This document shows, in pieces, positions 34,841-43,492 of a DNA stretch of 64,000 nt (its first letter is position 1; every line of letters begins with the position of its first letter). This DNA comes from Hyphococcus flavus (GTDB lineage: Bacteria; Pseudomonadota; Alphaproteobacteria; Caulobacterales; Parvularculaceae): positions 1,875,501 to 1,939,500 of the forward strand of contig NZ_CP118166.1 in the NCBI RefSeq assembly GCF_028748065.1. The letters run 5' to 3'. The translations under genes and the position numbers were made by a program. A model generated the notes under the pieces. The model did no database searches. It had not been told where the DNA came from and saw only the letters and a program-made list of their open reading frames with translations.

Positions 34841-34850
34841 ATCTGATTGG

Positions 34851-36842
34851 ATGTATTCATTGTCAGAAAACGAGGAAAATCTAAAGGCGGCAAGGGCCAG
34901 TCTTCGTAATGGAGAATATGCTAAGGCGCTAGGCAAGTTGCGCGCTATCCTGACCGATGCGCCACAATCAGTGGAGGCGCTTTTTTTAAGCGCCGTGTGC
35001 TTGCGGTATTTAAATAAAACGGAAGATGCATTTCATCTTATTGCACAGCTAAAAGCTGCGGCGCCAGAATTTGGGCGTGCGTATCAGGAAGAGGGTCATC
35101 TTTTCAAAGCGCAGGGAGAATCAGAAAAAGCACTAAAAGCCTATCAGCAAGCCTGTGTTTTCAACCCGGCGCTTGAAGCGAGTTGGCGCGCGCAATCTGA
35201 AATTCTGTTAGCGAATGGGCATAAAGAAGGTGCTTTGAAAGCGAAACTCCAGGCAGAGTACTGGGCGCAAATGCCGAAACCGCTGATTGCGGCCGCAAAT
35301 CATCTCTATGAAGGGCGGCTATTGAAGGCCGAAGAGCTATGCCGCGCCTTCATGCAGCAAAACCCGCGCCATGTTGAAGGGATGCGGCTTCTCGCTGAAA
35401 TTGGCGCGCGTTTCAGCGTCTTTGAAGATGCCGAGTTTCTGCTGGAAAGCGCGCTAACATTTGAACCTGAGAACCTTCAGGTCCGCCTTGATTACATCAA
35501 AGTGCTTCGTAAGCGCCAGAAATACGACCTTGCGCATGAGCATGCATTAAAACTGTACAATGAACGCCCTGACGATCCGTTTTTTCAGTCACAGCTTGCT
35601 GTCGATAGCATGCAGTTGGGGGATTTCAAAAAAGCGCTAAGTTTATTTGATCGCGTTTTGACGGCGTTGCCGGATGATGCCGCGACGCTTGTTTCTCGGG
35701 GTCACGCCTTTAAAACATATGGACGCCACCAAGAGGCAGTCCAGTCTTATCGAGCTGCATGCAAAGCAAAGCCCGCACTTGGTGATGCTTATTATGGTTT
35801 GGCGAATCTGAAAACGTATCGTTTCAGTGATTCTGAAATTTCAGAAATGCGCGCCCAAGTAAAAAATGATCATTTGCCTTACGCATCACGCATTCAATTC
35901 TGTTTTTCCCTGGGTAAGGCGCTTGAAGATAGAAGGAATTACGAAGAGTCATTTGCCTATTATAAAAAGGGCAACGACTTGAAACGCAAACAATGCCGGT
36001 ACGATGCCGATCAGATGACGGATGAGCTGCACGCGATTGCGGCGAGCTGCGACCAAGATTTGTTTATTCGTCACGGGAACTCAGGGTGTCCAGCTCAAGA
36101 TCCGATCTTTATCGTTGGATTGCCTCGTGCAGGATCGACTCTTATTGAACAGATACTTGCGTCGCATAGTTTGGTAGACGGAACTTTTGAACTACCTAAC
36201 ATTCTTGCATTGGCTCATCGTTTAAGGCGTACCCGGCAGGCTAAATCAGTAGGGTACCCGGAAAACCTGCCTGAAATGAGCGATATTGCATTCTCTGAAC
36301 TCGGAGAAAAATACATTGAAGGTACAAAAATTCATCGTCAGAACGCGCCTTATTTTATTGACAAGATGCCGAATAATTTTCGGCACATAGGTCTTATCAG
36401 CCTGATTTTACCTAATGCAAAAATTATTGATGCGCGCCGTGAGCCGATGGCCTGCTGTTTCTCCGGTTTTAAACAACTATTTGCAGAAGGTCAGGAGTTT
36501 ACATACGGCCTGACCGAGATTGGGCGATATTATCACGATTATGTAGAGCTTATGAGTCATTGGAACGCCGTTCTGCCTGGCAAAGTCTTGCGCGTACAAC
36601 ATGAAGATGTGCTTGACGATTTAGAAGGGCAAGTAAAGCGTATTCTCGAGTTCTGCGCATTGCCGTTTGAGCATGCATGTGTTGAGTACCATAAAACTGA
36701 GAGATCGGTGCGCACGGCAAGTTCAGAACAAGTACGCCAGCCGATTAACAAATCCAGCGTTAGTCAATGGCAGTGCTATGAACCTTATCTAGGGCCGTTG
36801 AAATACGCCCTAGGAAAAACGTTGACGGAGTATCAACATTGA
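34851..36842 (+). CDS. TPR-containing sulfotransferase family protein
   Basis: Protein of 663 residues. Residues 1 to about 340 are tetratricopeptide repeats (for example NGEYAKALGKLRAILTDAP and GDFKKALSLFDRVLTALPDD). The C-terminal half is a sulfotransferase with the PAPS 5'-phosphosulfate loop FIVGLPRAGSTLIEQILASH near residue 425 and the 3'-phosphate-binding region KIIDARREPMACCFS. No signal peptide. Such proteins are often found next to TonB receptors in alphaproteobacteria; the acceptor is unknown. No clear Shine-Dalgarno sequence precedes the ATG, which lies 10 bp after a strong terminator. Its stop overlaps the BCCT start as TTGA. Confidence 0.88.
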   Translation: MYSLSENEENLKAARASLRNGEYAKALGKLRAILTDAPQSVEALFLSAVCLRYLNKTEDAFHLIAQLKAAAPEFGRAYQEEGHLFKAQGESEKALKAYQQACVFNPALEASWRAQSEILLANGHKEGALKAKLQAEYWAQMPKPLIAAANHLYEGRLLKAEELCRAFMQQNPRHVEGMRLLAEIGARFSVFEDAEFLLESALTFEPENLQVRLDYIKVLRKRQKYDLAHEHALKLYNERPDDPFFQSQLAVDSMQLGDFKKALSLFDRVLTALPDDAATLVSRGHAFKTYGRHQEAVQSYRAACKAKPALGDAYYGLANLKTYRFSDSEISEMRAQVKNDHLPYASRIQFCFSLGKALEDRRNYEESFAYYKKGNDLKRKQCRYDADQMTDELHAIAASCDQDLFIRHGNSGCPAQDPIFIVGLPRAGSTLIEQILASHSLVDGTFELPNILALAHRLRRTRQAKSVGYPENLPEMSDIAFSELGEKYIEGTKIHRQNAPYFIDKMPNNFRHIGLISLILPNAKIIDARREPMACCFSGFKQLFAEGQEFTYGLTEIGRYYHDYVELMSHWNAVLPGKVLRVQHEDVLDDLEGQVKRILEFCALPFEHACVEYHKTERSVRTASSEQVRQPINKSSVSQWQCYEPYLGPLKYALGKTLTEYQH

Positions 36843-38440
36843 CCGCCGAAGAAGAAACATTGCCTGAAGAATTAGCGCCTGAAGAATCTGTTTACGAGAC
36901 GGATTATCAGACTGGTCAGGATAATATCAAATTTCTAGGGCTTGATATTCACAATCCAGTTTTCTTTATGAGCGCCGGGCTCATTCTTTCTTTTGCGATT
37001 ATTACATTAACGTTCTCGTCAACATCCGGAGAGTTTCTCACGGCTGCGCGTGACTGGACCTTGAAACGGTTCGACTGGTTCTTTGTTGTAGCTACGAACA
37101 TTGTTTTTCTGTTCTGTCTGTTTGTTGGCCTGTCTTCATTTGGCAAAATAAGATTAGGCGGGCCTGACGCCAAGCCTGAATTCGGTACATTGTCGTGGTT
37201 ATCCATGCTGTTCTCGGCTGGGGTTGGCATTGGCATGGTGTTTTACGGCGCGGCAGAACCGACCGCATATTATACGGACTGGTTTGGCACACCGCTTGAT
37301 GTTGAGCCGCGTAGCGCAGAGGCGGAGCGGCTCGCGTTCAGCGCCACAATTTTTCATTGGGGCGTCACACCTTGGGCGATCTACGCGGTAGTCGGCCTAT
37401 CGCTTGCATTCTTCACGTTTAACAAGGGGCTGCCGCTCACGATTCGATCGACGTTTTATCCATTGTTAGGCGAGCGTGTTTGGGGATGGCCGGGCCATCT
37501 CATCGATTTGCTGGCTGTAGTCGCAACGCTTTTCGGTCTTGCAACGTCTTTAGGGCTCGGCGCCAAGCAAGCGGCAAGCGGCCTGCATTTTCTTTTTGGG
37601 ATCGATAATGGTCTTGCAACGCAGGTCATTCTGATTGCAAGCATCACAGCCATGGCGATTTTCTCTGTGGTGCGCGGTCTTGATGGCGGCGTGCGGGTAT
37701 TGAGTAACGTCAATATCGTTCTCGCGTTATTGCTTTTGGCATACGTAATTCTGGCGGGGCCTACGCTTGGCATATTGCAGAGCTACGGCGTTAATGCGTT
37801 CTCTTACGTCACTGACAGTTTGCGGTTAAGCAACTGGATCGGCCGTGAAGATACGGAATGGTTTCACGGCTGGACGATTTTTTATTGGGCGTGGTGGATT
37901 TCCTGGTCGCCTTTTGTGGGCATGTTCATCGCGCGCGTTTCGCGCGGGCGAACAATACGGGAATTTCTGGCGGCTGTTTTAGTGATGCCTGTGATCGTCG
38001 CTGTTATCTGGTTTAGCTCGTTTGGCTACACCGCCATTGACCAGGTGAAATCGGGCGTGGGTTCTCTGTCAGGCGGCGTTAGCGAGGTCTCGCTGGTGCT
38101 GTTTCAAATGCTGGAGAATTTACCGTTTGCTGAAATTTCCTCGCTTGTTGCAATCATCCTGCTCATCGTGTTTTTCGTAACGTCGTCCGATTCCGGTTCG
38201 CTTGTGATCGACAGCATCACAGCAGGCGGAAAACTTCACGCGCCAATACCGCAACGGGTTTTCTGGGCGACGATGGAGGGGTTAGTGGCTATCGTATTGC
38301 TGGTTGGTGGCGGATCTGCTGCGTTAACCGCGCTGCAGGCTGGCGCCATAACAACAGGATTGCCTTTTACGCTCGTGCTGCTCGCCTGCTGCGTAAGTCT
38401 TTGGCGCGGACTTGCATCAGAAACGCCTGTTTCAGATTAG
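36839..38440 (+). CDS. BCCT-family transporter (betaine/choline/carnitine/ectoine type)
   Basis: Protein of 533 residues with about 12 transmembrane segments. The family signature WTIFYWAWWISWSPFVGMFI, followed by ARVSRGRTIREF, is complete, and the conserved glycine-rich segment of TM3 region (SAGVGIGMVFYGAAEPTAYY) is present. BCCT carriers import quaternary amines or ectoines with Na+ or H+. The TTG start overlaps the preceding stop, with GGAG 8 bases upstream. The C-terminal tail is short, without the long osmosensing extension of BetP. Because the window carries ectoine-degradation genes 5 kb upstream and no TRAP or ABC ectoine importer, ectoine uptake is a reasonable guess. Confidence 0.92.
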   Translation: MTAEEETLPEELAPEESVYETDYQTGQDNIKFLGLDIHNPVFFMSAGLILSFAIITLTFSSTSGEFLTAARDWTLKRFDWFFVVATNIVFLFCLFVGLSSFGKIRLGGPDAKPEFGTLSWLSMLFSAGVGIGMVFYGAAEPTAYYTDWFGTPLDVEPRSAEAERLAFSATIFHWGVTPWAIYAVVGLSLAFFTFNKGLPLTIRSTFYPLLGERVWGWPGHLIDLLAVVATLFGLATSLGLGAKQAASGLHFLFGIDNGLATQVILIASITAMAIFSVVRGLDGGVRVLSNVNIVLALLLLAYVILAGPTLGILQSYGVNAFSYVTDSLRLSNWIGREDTEWFHGWTIFYWAWWISWSPFVGMFIARVSRGRTIREFLAAVLVMPVIVAVIWFSSFGYTAIDQVKSGVGSLSGGVSEVSLVLFQMLENLPFAEISSLVAIILLIVFFVTSSDSGSLVIDSITAGGKLHAPIPQRVFWATMEGLVAIVLLVGGGSAALTALQAGAITTGLPFTLVLLACCVSLWRGLASETPVSD

Positions 38441-38543
38441 AAATTTCTAGCCTGATTTTTTTGTAGCGAGTTTCGCCTTTTTCGCGTGGTTATTGTCGCG
38501 CAAGGTGCTGTTTGTCGCCAAAAACTTAAATATTTTCGATATG

Positions 38544-39257
38544 TTACAAGCTTCTCGCTAAGGTCCGCATTTTTTCTTCCAAACCTCTCATTATCGTTGC
38601 GCCATAGTGTTTGCGCGTATGGTGGTCTGCATGCGTTTCATTTCTGCTTGCTATGGCTTTTAGGCCCGATATTGATAGCGCGTAGTGCGCAACCATAATG
38701 ATGATTGTAAAAATAACTGCGTGAATCCATAAAAAGTGAGTTGAGAGGTCCCTCACTATATAAGCCACGGAAAAAGATTGCATGAGTATAATAGCTGGAA
38801 CGCCTAGCAGCAGCGGCGCCAGCAGCATTTTTAAATTATCGTGATGCTTAAAGTGGGCGAGCTCATGGGTGATCAATGCAGCAAGTTCATTTTCACTCAT
38901 ACTGTCTATGACTGAGGGGTGAGCGCGAATATGCTTCTTGAAAACTCCAATTGCAGAAATATTTATACCGCCATCCTTGGCGATCAGCAGGGTTGGGTGT
39001 GGGCTGCCGGTGCGTAGTGTTGCAACCGCCGCCGCGCGTTGAAATTTTTGAATGCGCTTGTCATTGCAGTGACCATCTTTTGTATTTTTGAAGATATACT
39101 CATGGCGAATTTTTATTAGCGCCACTGAGAGTGATCCAACGACAAAAAGAAACAGATGAAGCCTCAATAATAATGTTGCAGGACAGGGTGGGGCTGGTGA
39201 AAATATCAATGCGCTCCCGAACGATAGTCTGTCTGTTATGAGAGTAAGAATTTCCAT
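38544..39257 (-). CDS. Short M56-type membrane metallopeptidase (BlaR1-like, no sensor domain)
   Basis: Protein of 237 residues. Hydrophobic N-terminal segment (LLLRLHLFLFVVGSLSVALI), then a gluzincin HExxH in ALITHELAHFKHHDN (about residues 130-145) followed by two more transmembrane segments (MLLAPLLLGVPAIILM and HAVIFTIIIMVAHYAL) and a distal glutamate in ASRNETHADHH. This is the core of BlaR1/MecR1 peptidases, but the extracellular penicillin-binding sensor domain is absent. It begins 8 bp after the BlaI-like repressor stop, so the two are cotranscribed. It could cleave that repressor in response to an unknown signal. Confidence 0.82.
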   Translation of the reverse strand: MEILTLITDRLSFGSALIFSPAPPCPATLLLRLHLFLFVVGSLSVALIKIRHEYIFKNTKDGHCNDKRIQKFQRAAAVATLRTGSPHPTLLIAKDGGINISAIGVFKKHIRAHPSVIDSMSENELAALITHELAHFKHHDNLKMLLAPLLLGVPAIILMQSFSVAYIVRDLSTHFLWIHAVIFTIIIMVAHYALSISGLKAIASRNETHADHHTRKHYGATIMRGLEEKMRTLARSL

Positions 39258-39264
39258 GGCGGGG

Positions 39265-39681
39265 TTATTTTTTTTTAAGTGATTTCCTGGCGATTTGCCC
39301 GATTTTATCGAGCTTTTTTTTCTGTGCGTCGGGAAGTTCCTGAATAAAATGATGCATCGCTGGCTCGGAATAATCGCCTAGCATCGACTTGATCAACTTC
39401 GAAAAGGTTTCTCCCATAAAAGCCTGCTGCTTTTGCCGGGCTGAATAGACATATGCGCGGCTTTGTTTTTTTCGAGTCAGAAGCGTTTTGGCGTATAGAT
39501 TGGTCATGACCGTCATAACAGTCGTGTAAGCGATGTCGCGTTTCTTGCTCAAAATTTCGTGAACGTCTTTCACCCGCCTCGGGGCGCCGTCCCACATGAT
39601 GTCCATGATTTCGGTCTCAAGCTCGCCGAGTATTCTGAGTTTTCCTTGTTTTGAGAGCTTCAATAGTTGCGGCTGTTTCAT
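39265..39681 (-). CDS. BlaI/MecI-family transcriptional repressor
   Basis: Protein of 138 residues from the ATG at 39681, which has GGAGAAAG at proper distance; a longer in-frame extension to 39837 crosses the operator palindromes and is rejected. The winged helix reads LRILGELETEIMDIMWDGA, RRVKDVHEILSKKRDIAYTT, VMTVMTNLYAKTLL. The C-terminal dimerisation part (FSKLIKSMLGD onward) is typical. Family repressors are inactivated by cleavage by a partner M56 peptidase, which is the next gene. Likely controls both itself and the divergent TPR/propeller genes through the two palindromes at 39737-39775. Confidence 0.9.
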   Translation of the reverse strand: MKQPQLLKLSKQGKLRILGELETEIMDIMWDGAPRRVKDVHEILSKKRDIAYTTVMTVMTNLYAKTLLTRKKQSRAYVYSARQKQQAFMGETFSKLIKSMLGDYSEPAMHHFIQELPDAQKKKLDKIGQIARKSLKKK

Positions 39682-39736
39682 AAAAGGCGCTTTCTCCACG
39701 GTCGATCCTAAATGCGTTGCGCCGCATGTAAAGACT

Positions 39737-39775
39737 TTACTACTATCAAAGCTAGTAATACTATGTAGCATAGTA
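39737..39775. promoter_or_regulatory. Two adjacent BlaI-type operators in the divergent promoter region
   Basis: TACTATG-TAG-CATAGTA (39759-39775) is a perfect 7-bp-arm palindrome. Directly before it, TTACTA (39737-39742) and TAGTAA (39753-39758) form a second inverted repeat. Both carry the TACTA/TAGTA core seen in BlaI/MecI operators. They lie 56 bp upstream of the repressor start and 110 bp upstream of the divergent TPR gene, suitable for controlling both. Confidence 0.7.
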
Positions 39776-39884
39776 GATGCGTCATGGCTCAAATGAAGCC
39801 GTTTGCTGTCTGTTGAAGAGGGTGAGGGCGTTTGCAAACTTACTGATTGAAAAACATCATTATGATTGGATGAAAGGTTTTGTT

Positions 39885-41465
39885 ATGCGCAACTGGCGGC
39901 GTTTGTTCTGGCTATTATTTGGATTGCATGTTGCGACGCCGTTGCAAGCTGCGGTGTTTGCAGAAGATGAAAGCCAAGGCTTGGGCAAAGTATATTTGGC
40001 TAATTCAGGCAGCCCAGATGCGCAAGCGGCCTTCAATCGTGGATTAGCGGCGCTGCATAGCTTTTGGTATAGCGAGGCGCGCGATGCTTTTCAGGAAGCC
40101 CAAGCAATAGATGATAATTTTGCTTTGGCCTACTGGGGCGAAGCCCTGACCCATGATTATCCGTTTGGATCAAACCCGGATGTCGAAACCGCAAAAGCGA
40201 TTCTGAACCGATTGGGAAGGAATGCTGGGGCACGGCAAACAAAAGCGGTTACAGATATGGAAAAACGTCTTCTTGGCGCCGTGGAAGCGTTATTTGGAGA
40301 GGGCGAACGCGAAGAACGTGAAGATAACTATTTTTCTGTAATGCGTGATCTGCATTCAGATTACCCTCATGATGTAGAGATTGCATCTTTCTATGCCCTG
40401 TCAATTCTTGGAAAATCGACCCTAGGCCAGGACTTTCAGGATCTAATGAAAGCAGCGGCTGTATTAGAACCTTTCTTCGATCGCTATCCCGAGCACCCAG
40501 GCGTGGTGCACTATCTCATACACGCGTATGATGATCCCGTTCATGCCGTATTGGGTTTGCGTATGGCGAATGTTTATGCGCGCATTGCACCTGAGTCTTC
40601 ACATGCGTTGCATATGCCGGCGCACATATATGTGCAGCTTGGCATGTGGTTCGAAGCTGAAGAATCGAACGAACGCTCTTTCAATTCTTCTGTGACATCG
40701 GCTACGGCAAGAGGGTTGGATGGCAACGCATATGACACACACAGCTTGAACTGGTTGATGTACACTCAGTTGCAACTCGGGAAAGTCGATGCTGCACGAG
40801 GTAGTTTGCGCAAAGTTAAAGAGATTGCCCGAGATACCGGCAATACTTTCAGTATTGCGCAAGATGCAATGATGACATCGCGGTTCGCTATTGAAACCGG
40901 GGAATGGGACGTAGCGGACTCTGCTCAAGTTGCGGATGATTTTACAAGCACTATGATGAAGACAAGCGTTCTGATCGGCGCTGGGATGGCTGCTGCTGCT
41001 CAAAAAGACTTTGAGGAAGCACGCGCGATTGTTTCCTCTTTAGAATTGCTGGGGGCGCAAGAGGAAGCGTCAGAAAATATCAGCAGAGCTAACCGGATCC
41101 GCGCCGCTAGGCTTGTGATTGAAACGTCGATAGCTGACAATCAAAATGAACTGGAAAAAGCAATTGAGCTGGCCCGGTTGGCGGCGCAAGTTGAGCGGCA
41201 ATTGCCCTTGCCGGTCGGGCCCCCATCTCCTTATCAGCCCGCGCATGAACTGTTGGGGGAACTGTTGCTAAAGTCTGGCGACGCCTCCGGGGCTATTGTC
41301 GCGTACCAGATGGCTCTGGAACGTACGCCACAACGCCCGCCAGCATTGTTGGGTTTGTTACTTGCAGCTGAAGCGGCCAATGACAGGGCGTTAGCAGAAC
41401 AAACACGTGCGACATTATCAAAGTTTTGGGCGGAGGCGGATCATGAAGTCACTACAAGAATTTAG
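39885..41465 (+). CDS. Exported TPR protein with conserved histidine motifs
   Basis: Protein of 526 residues from the ATG at 39885, which follows GAAAGG and begins a signal peptide (RNWRRLFWLLFGLHVATPLQ). An earlier in-frame start at 39777 falls beside the operators. TPR helices begin with AAFNRGLAALHSFWYSEARD and FALAYWGEALTHDYPFG. A mid-protein region is rich in spaced histidines, VVHYLIHAYDDPVHA and SSHALHMPAHIYVQLGMW, which resembles a metal- or ligand-binding feature kept in this TPR group. C-terminal repeats follow (LLKSGDASGAIVAYQMALER). It overlaps the propeller gene by 23 bases and is probably under BlaI control. Function unknown. Confidence 0.78.
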   Translation: MRNWRRLFWLLFGLHVATPLQAAVFAEDESQGLGKVYLANSGSPDAQAAFNRGLAALHSFWYSEARDAFQEAQAIDDNFALAYWGEALTHDYPFGSNPDVETAKAILNRLGRNAGARQTKAVTDMEKRLLGAVEALFGEGEREEREDNYFSVMRDLHSDYPHDVEIASFYALSILGKSTLGQDFQDLMKAAAVLEPFFDRYPEHPGVVHYLIHAYDDPVHAVLGLRMANVYARIAPESSHALHMPAHIYVQLGMWFEAEESNERSFNSSVTSATARGLDGNAYDTHSLNWLMYTQLQLGKVDAARGSLRKVKEIARDTGNTFSIAQDAMMTSRFAIETGEWDVADSAQVADDFTSTMMKTSVLIGAGMAAAAQKDFEEARAIVSSLELLGAQEEASENISRANRIRAARLVIETSIADNQNELEKAIELARLAAQVERQLPLPVGPPSPYQPAHELLGELLLKSGDASGAIVAYQMALERTPQRPPALLGLLLAAEAANDRALAEQTRATLSKFWAEADHEVTTRI

Positions 41466-43377
41466 AGTTTGTCAATTTAGAACTGTTCAGGGCGTATCTT
41501 GCTCAGGCGCAAACAGAAGAACGGCGAAACGGAACTCGATTTTTCTTGCCACGGTGTTGCTTGCATCGGCGATGCAAGCCGCAAGTGCGGATGATATGAT
41601 CACTAAAGTCGAGCCTGGTGTTGTGTCTACAGATGCTGTCGAAACGGAAATCGCTTATTCTCCTGACGGCAATGTGCGGCTGTTGGCGCGTAGTGAAGGT
41701 CAATGGGGCGAAAACGGTCGCGGCGCCATTTATGAGAGTCGATTGGCTAACGGGAAATGGAGCGAATTCGTAGTTGCTGCCTTTTCAGGCGCGCATTCCG
41801 ATTCTGACCCATTCTTTTCTCCTGATGGAAAGTTCGTCTATTTCACATCAGATCGGGGTGAGGGAAACGACGCGGCAAATGATCGTAACATCTGGCGTAT
41901 AGCCGTAGTCGAGGATGGTTATGGTGCAGCAGAAATTCTTCCGGCGCCCATAAATTCTCCTGCTGACGAATACAGTTCGACTTTAAATGGCGATGGCGAT
42001 CTTTATTTCGCGTCAATGAGAGCCGGCGGTTATGGTCTTGGCGATCTATATGTTGCCCGTAGCTCGAATGGGCGGTTTCTCGACCCCGAAAATCTTGGCC
42101 CAACTATCAATGGCAAAGGCGGCGAGTGGACAGTCGTTACCTCGCCGGATGACAAACTCCTCATATTCGAAGCTTCTCACAGAGCGGAAAATAAGGGCGG
42201 CGTTAGCGGTGATCTTTATGGTGCGCTCAAAAGCGGAGGTGGATGGGAATCGGTAAGGAATCTTCGTCTTCTAAATACGGAGGGAAGCGATCTTGGGGCG
42301 CGTTTTTCCCTGGACGGTTCCGGCATCTTTTACGCCAGCACACATAAAAAAGGCGGTGCGCAGGCGGATATTATGCAAGCGCCCAAAGCTCTCGTTCTAT
42401 CTCATTTTTCACGAATAGCGGCAGTCAGTCGTTCGGCGCATCAGGTATGTGTCTTTACCGTACCGGGCTTTATCGAATCTGGCTGTGCGAAAACAGGCGA
42501 CGTCGGGCCGCATGAGATTGCAGCCTCACCAGACGGCAGGTTCGCGTATGTTCCCAATCACGGCGTTTATCCTCAACCCCATGACGAGCCTATTGAACCT
42601 GATCAATTGAAATGGGTGAACGGCAGTAGCCAAAGCATCAGCAAGATCGACCTTACGATGGTAAAGACCGTGGGTGAGTTTCAGCTTGAAGATTGTCAAC
42701 AGCCGCATGGCGTCGCTGTTTCACATGATGGCGCCAGTATCTGGGTAACATGTGAAAACGATCAGTCAGTTCAACACATCGATGCGGTCACCGGTGAGCG
42801 GTTGCGGACAATCAATATTGGGGTGGCGGGCGTTCATGAAATCAAGATGTCTCCACGTGGCAACCTTCTGGCTACCGCGAACTTTGACCATGGTTCCATA
42901 AGTCTCATATCACTCGATGATGACTTGTCAGTCGATACGATCGAGACAGGGCGTGGGGCTGAAGGGATGAGATTTAGTTCTGACGGCGCCAGCCTTTATG
43001 TGTCGAATGCTTTTGCGCGCACCGTATCAGTAATCGATGTAAATGAGCGCAGGCGCATACGTGATATCCCTACAGGTGGTCAGTTTTCCATTGATTTATT
43101 TGTTTCAGAAACCAGGGATGAGATTTGGGTCACGCACACCGCCTCACGCGACATAACTGTAATTGATATGGAAAGCGGAGAGATTAAAACCAAAATTGCT
43201 CTAAACAGCACGCCGCTTGGCATTATAATGTCGCCGGATGAAAAATATGCCTTTGTGACGATGCCTCGATTAAATCAGGTATGGGCGTATGATGTTGAGA
43301 CCTACGAAATAATCGAAAAAATTGACGGCGTCATGGAAGGCGATGGCCTTGCTTGGATACCGCAAGTAGTTAACTAG
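41443..43377 (+). CDS. Exported beta-propeller protein (PD40 plus YVTN-type repeats)
   Basis: Protein of 644 residues from the ATG at 41443 (GGAGG nine bases upstream). A hydrophobic segment IFLATVLLASAMQAASA near residue 40 indicates export. The first half has TolB-like PD40 blades (IAYSPDGNVRLLA, DPFFSPDGKFVYFTSDRG). The second half has YVTN-type blades (HGVAVSHDGASIWVTCEND, GMRFSSDGASLYVSNAF, GIIMSPDEKYAFVTMPRL). Two propellers in tandem are therefore likely. No catalytic motif is seen; it may be a binding scaffold working with the preceding TPR protein, with which it overlaps. Last gene before the bidirectional terminator. Confidence 0.8.
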   Translation: MKSLQEFRVCQFRTVQGVSCSGANRRTAKRNSIFLATVLLASAMQAASADDMITKVEPGVVSTDAVETEIAYSPDGNVRLLARSEGQWGENGRGAIYESRLANGKWSEFVVAAFSGAHSDSDPFFSPDGKFVYFTSDRGEGNDAANDRNIWRIAVVEDGYGAAEILPAPINSPADEYSSTLNGDGDLYFASMRAGGYGLGDLYVARSSNGRFLDPENLGPTINGKGGEWTVVTSPDDKLLIFEASHRAENKGGVSGDLYGALKSGGGWESVRNLRLLNTEGSDLGARFSLDGSGIFYASTHKKGGAQADIMQAPKALVLSHFSRIAAVSRSAHQVCVFTVPGFIESGCAKTGDVGPHEIAASPDGRFAYVPNHGVYPQPHDEPIEPDQLKWVNGSSQSISKIDLTMVKTVGEFQLEDCQQPHGVAVSHDGASIWVTCENDQSVQHIDAVTGERLRTINIGVAGVHEIKMSPRGNLLATANFDHGSISLISLDDDLSVDTIETGRGAEGMRFSSDGASLYVSNAFARTVSVIDVNERRRIRDIPTGGQFSIDLFVSETRDEIWVTHTASRDITVIDMESGEIKTKIALNSTPLGIIMSPDEKYAFVTMPRLNQVWAYDVETYEIIEKIDGVMEGDGLAWIPQVVN

Positions 43378-43439
43378 GCGGTTTCGGAAAAGCCCAAGCT
43401 TTATCCCTTCGTGATGTTATGCCGAGCGTTTAGCAGAAA

Positions 43440-43477
43440 ACGGATAAGTATTGCGCTTATCCGTACTCATTTTTTTC
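43440..43477. terminator. Bidirectional terminator between convergent genes
   Basis: ACGGATAAG and CTTATCCGT form a perfect 9-bp stem with loop TATTGCG, followed after ACTCA by seven Ts on the plus strand; AAAA precedes the stem, serving the minus strand. It lies between the propeller gene and the convergent CoA-transferase. Confidence 0.8.
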
Positions 43478-43492
43478 AGCATACGTATGACC

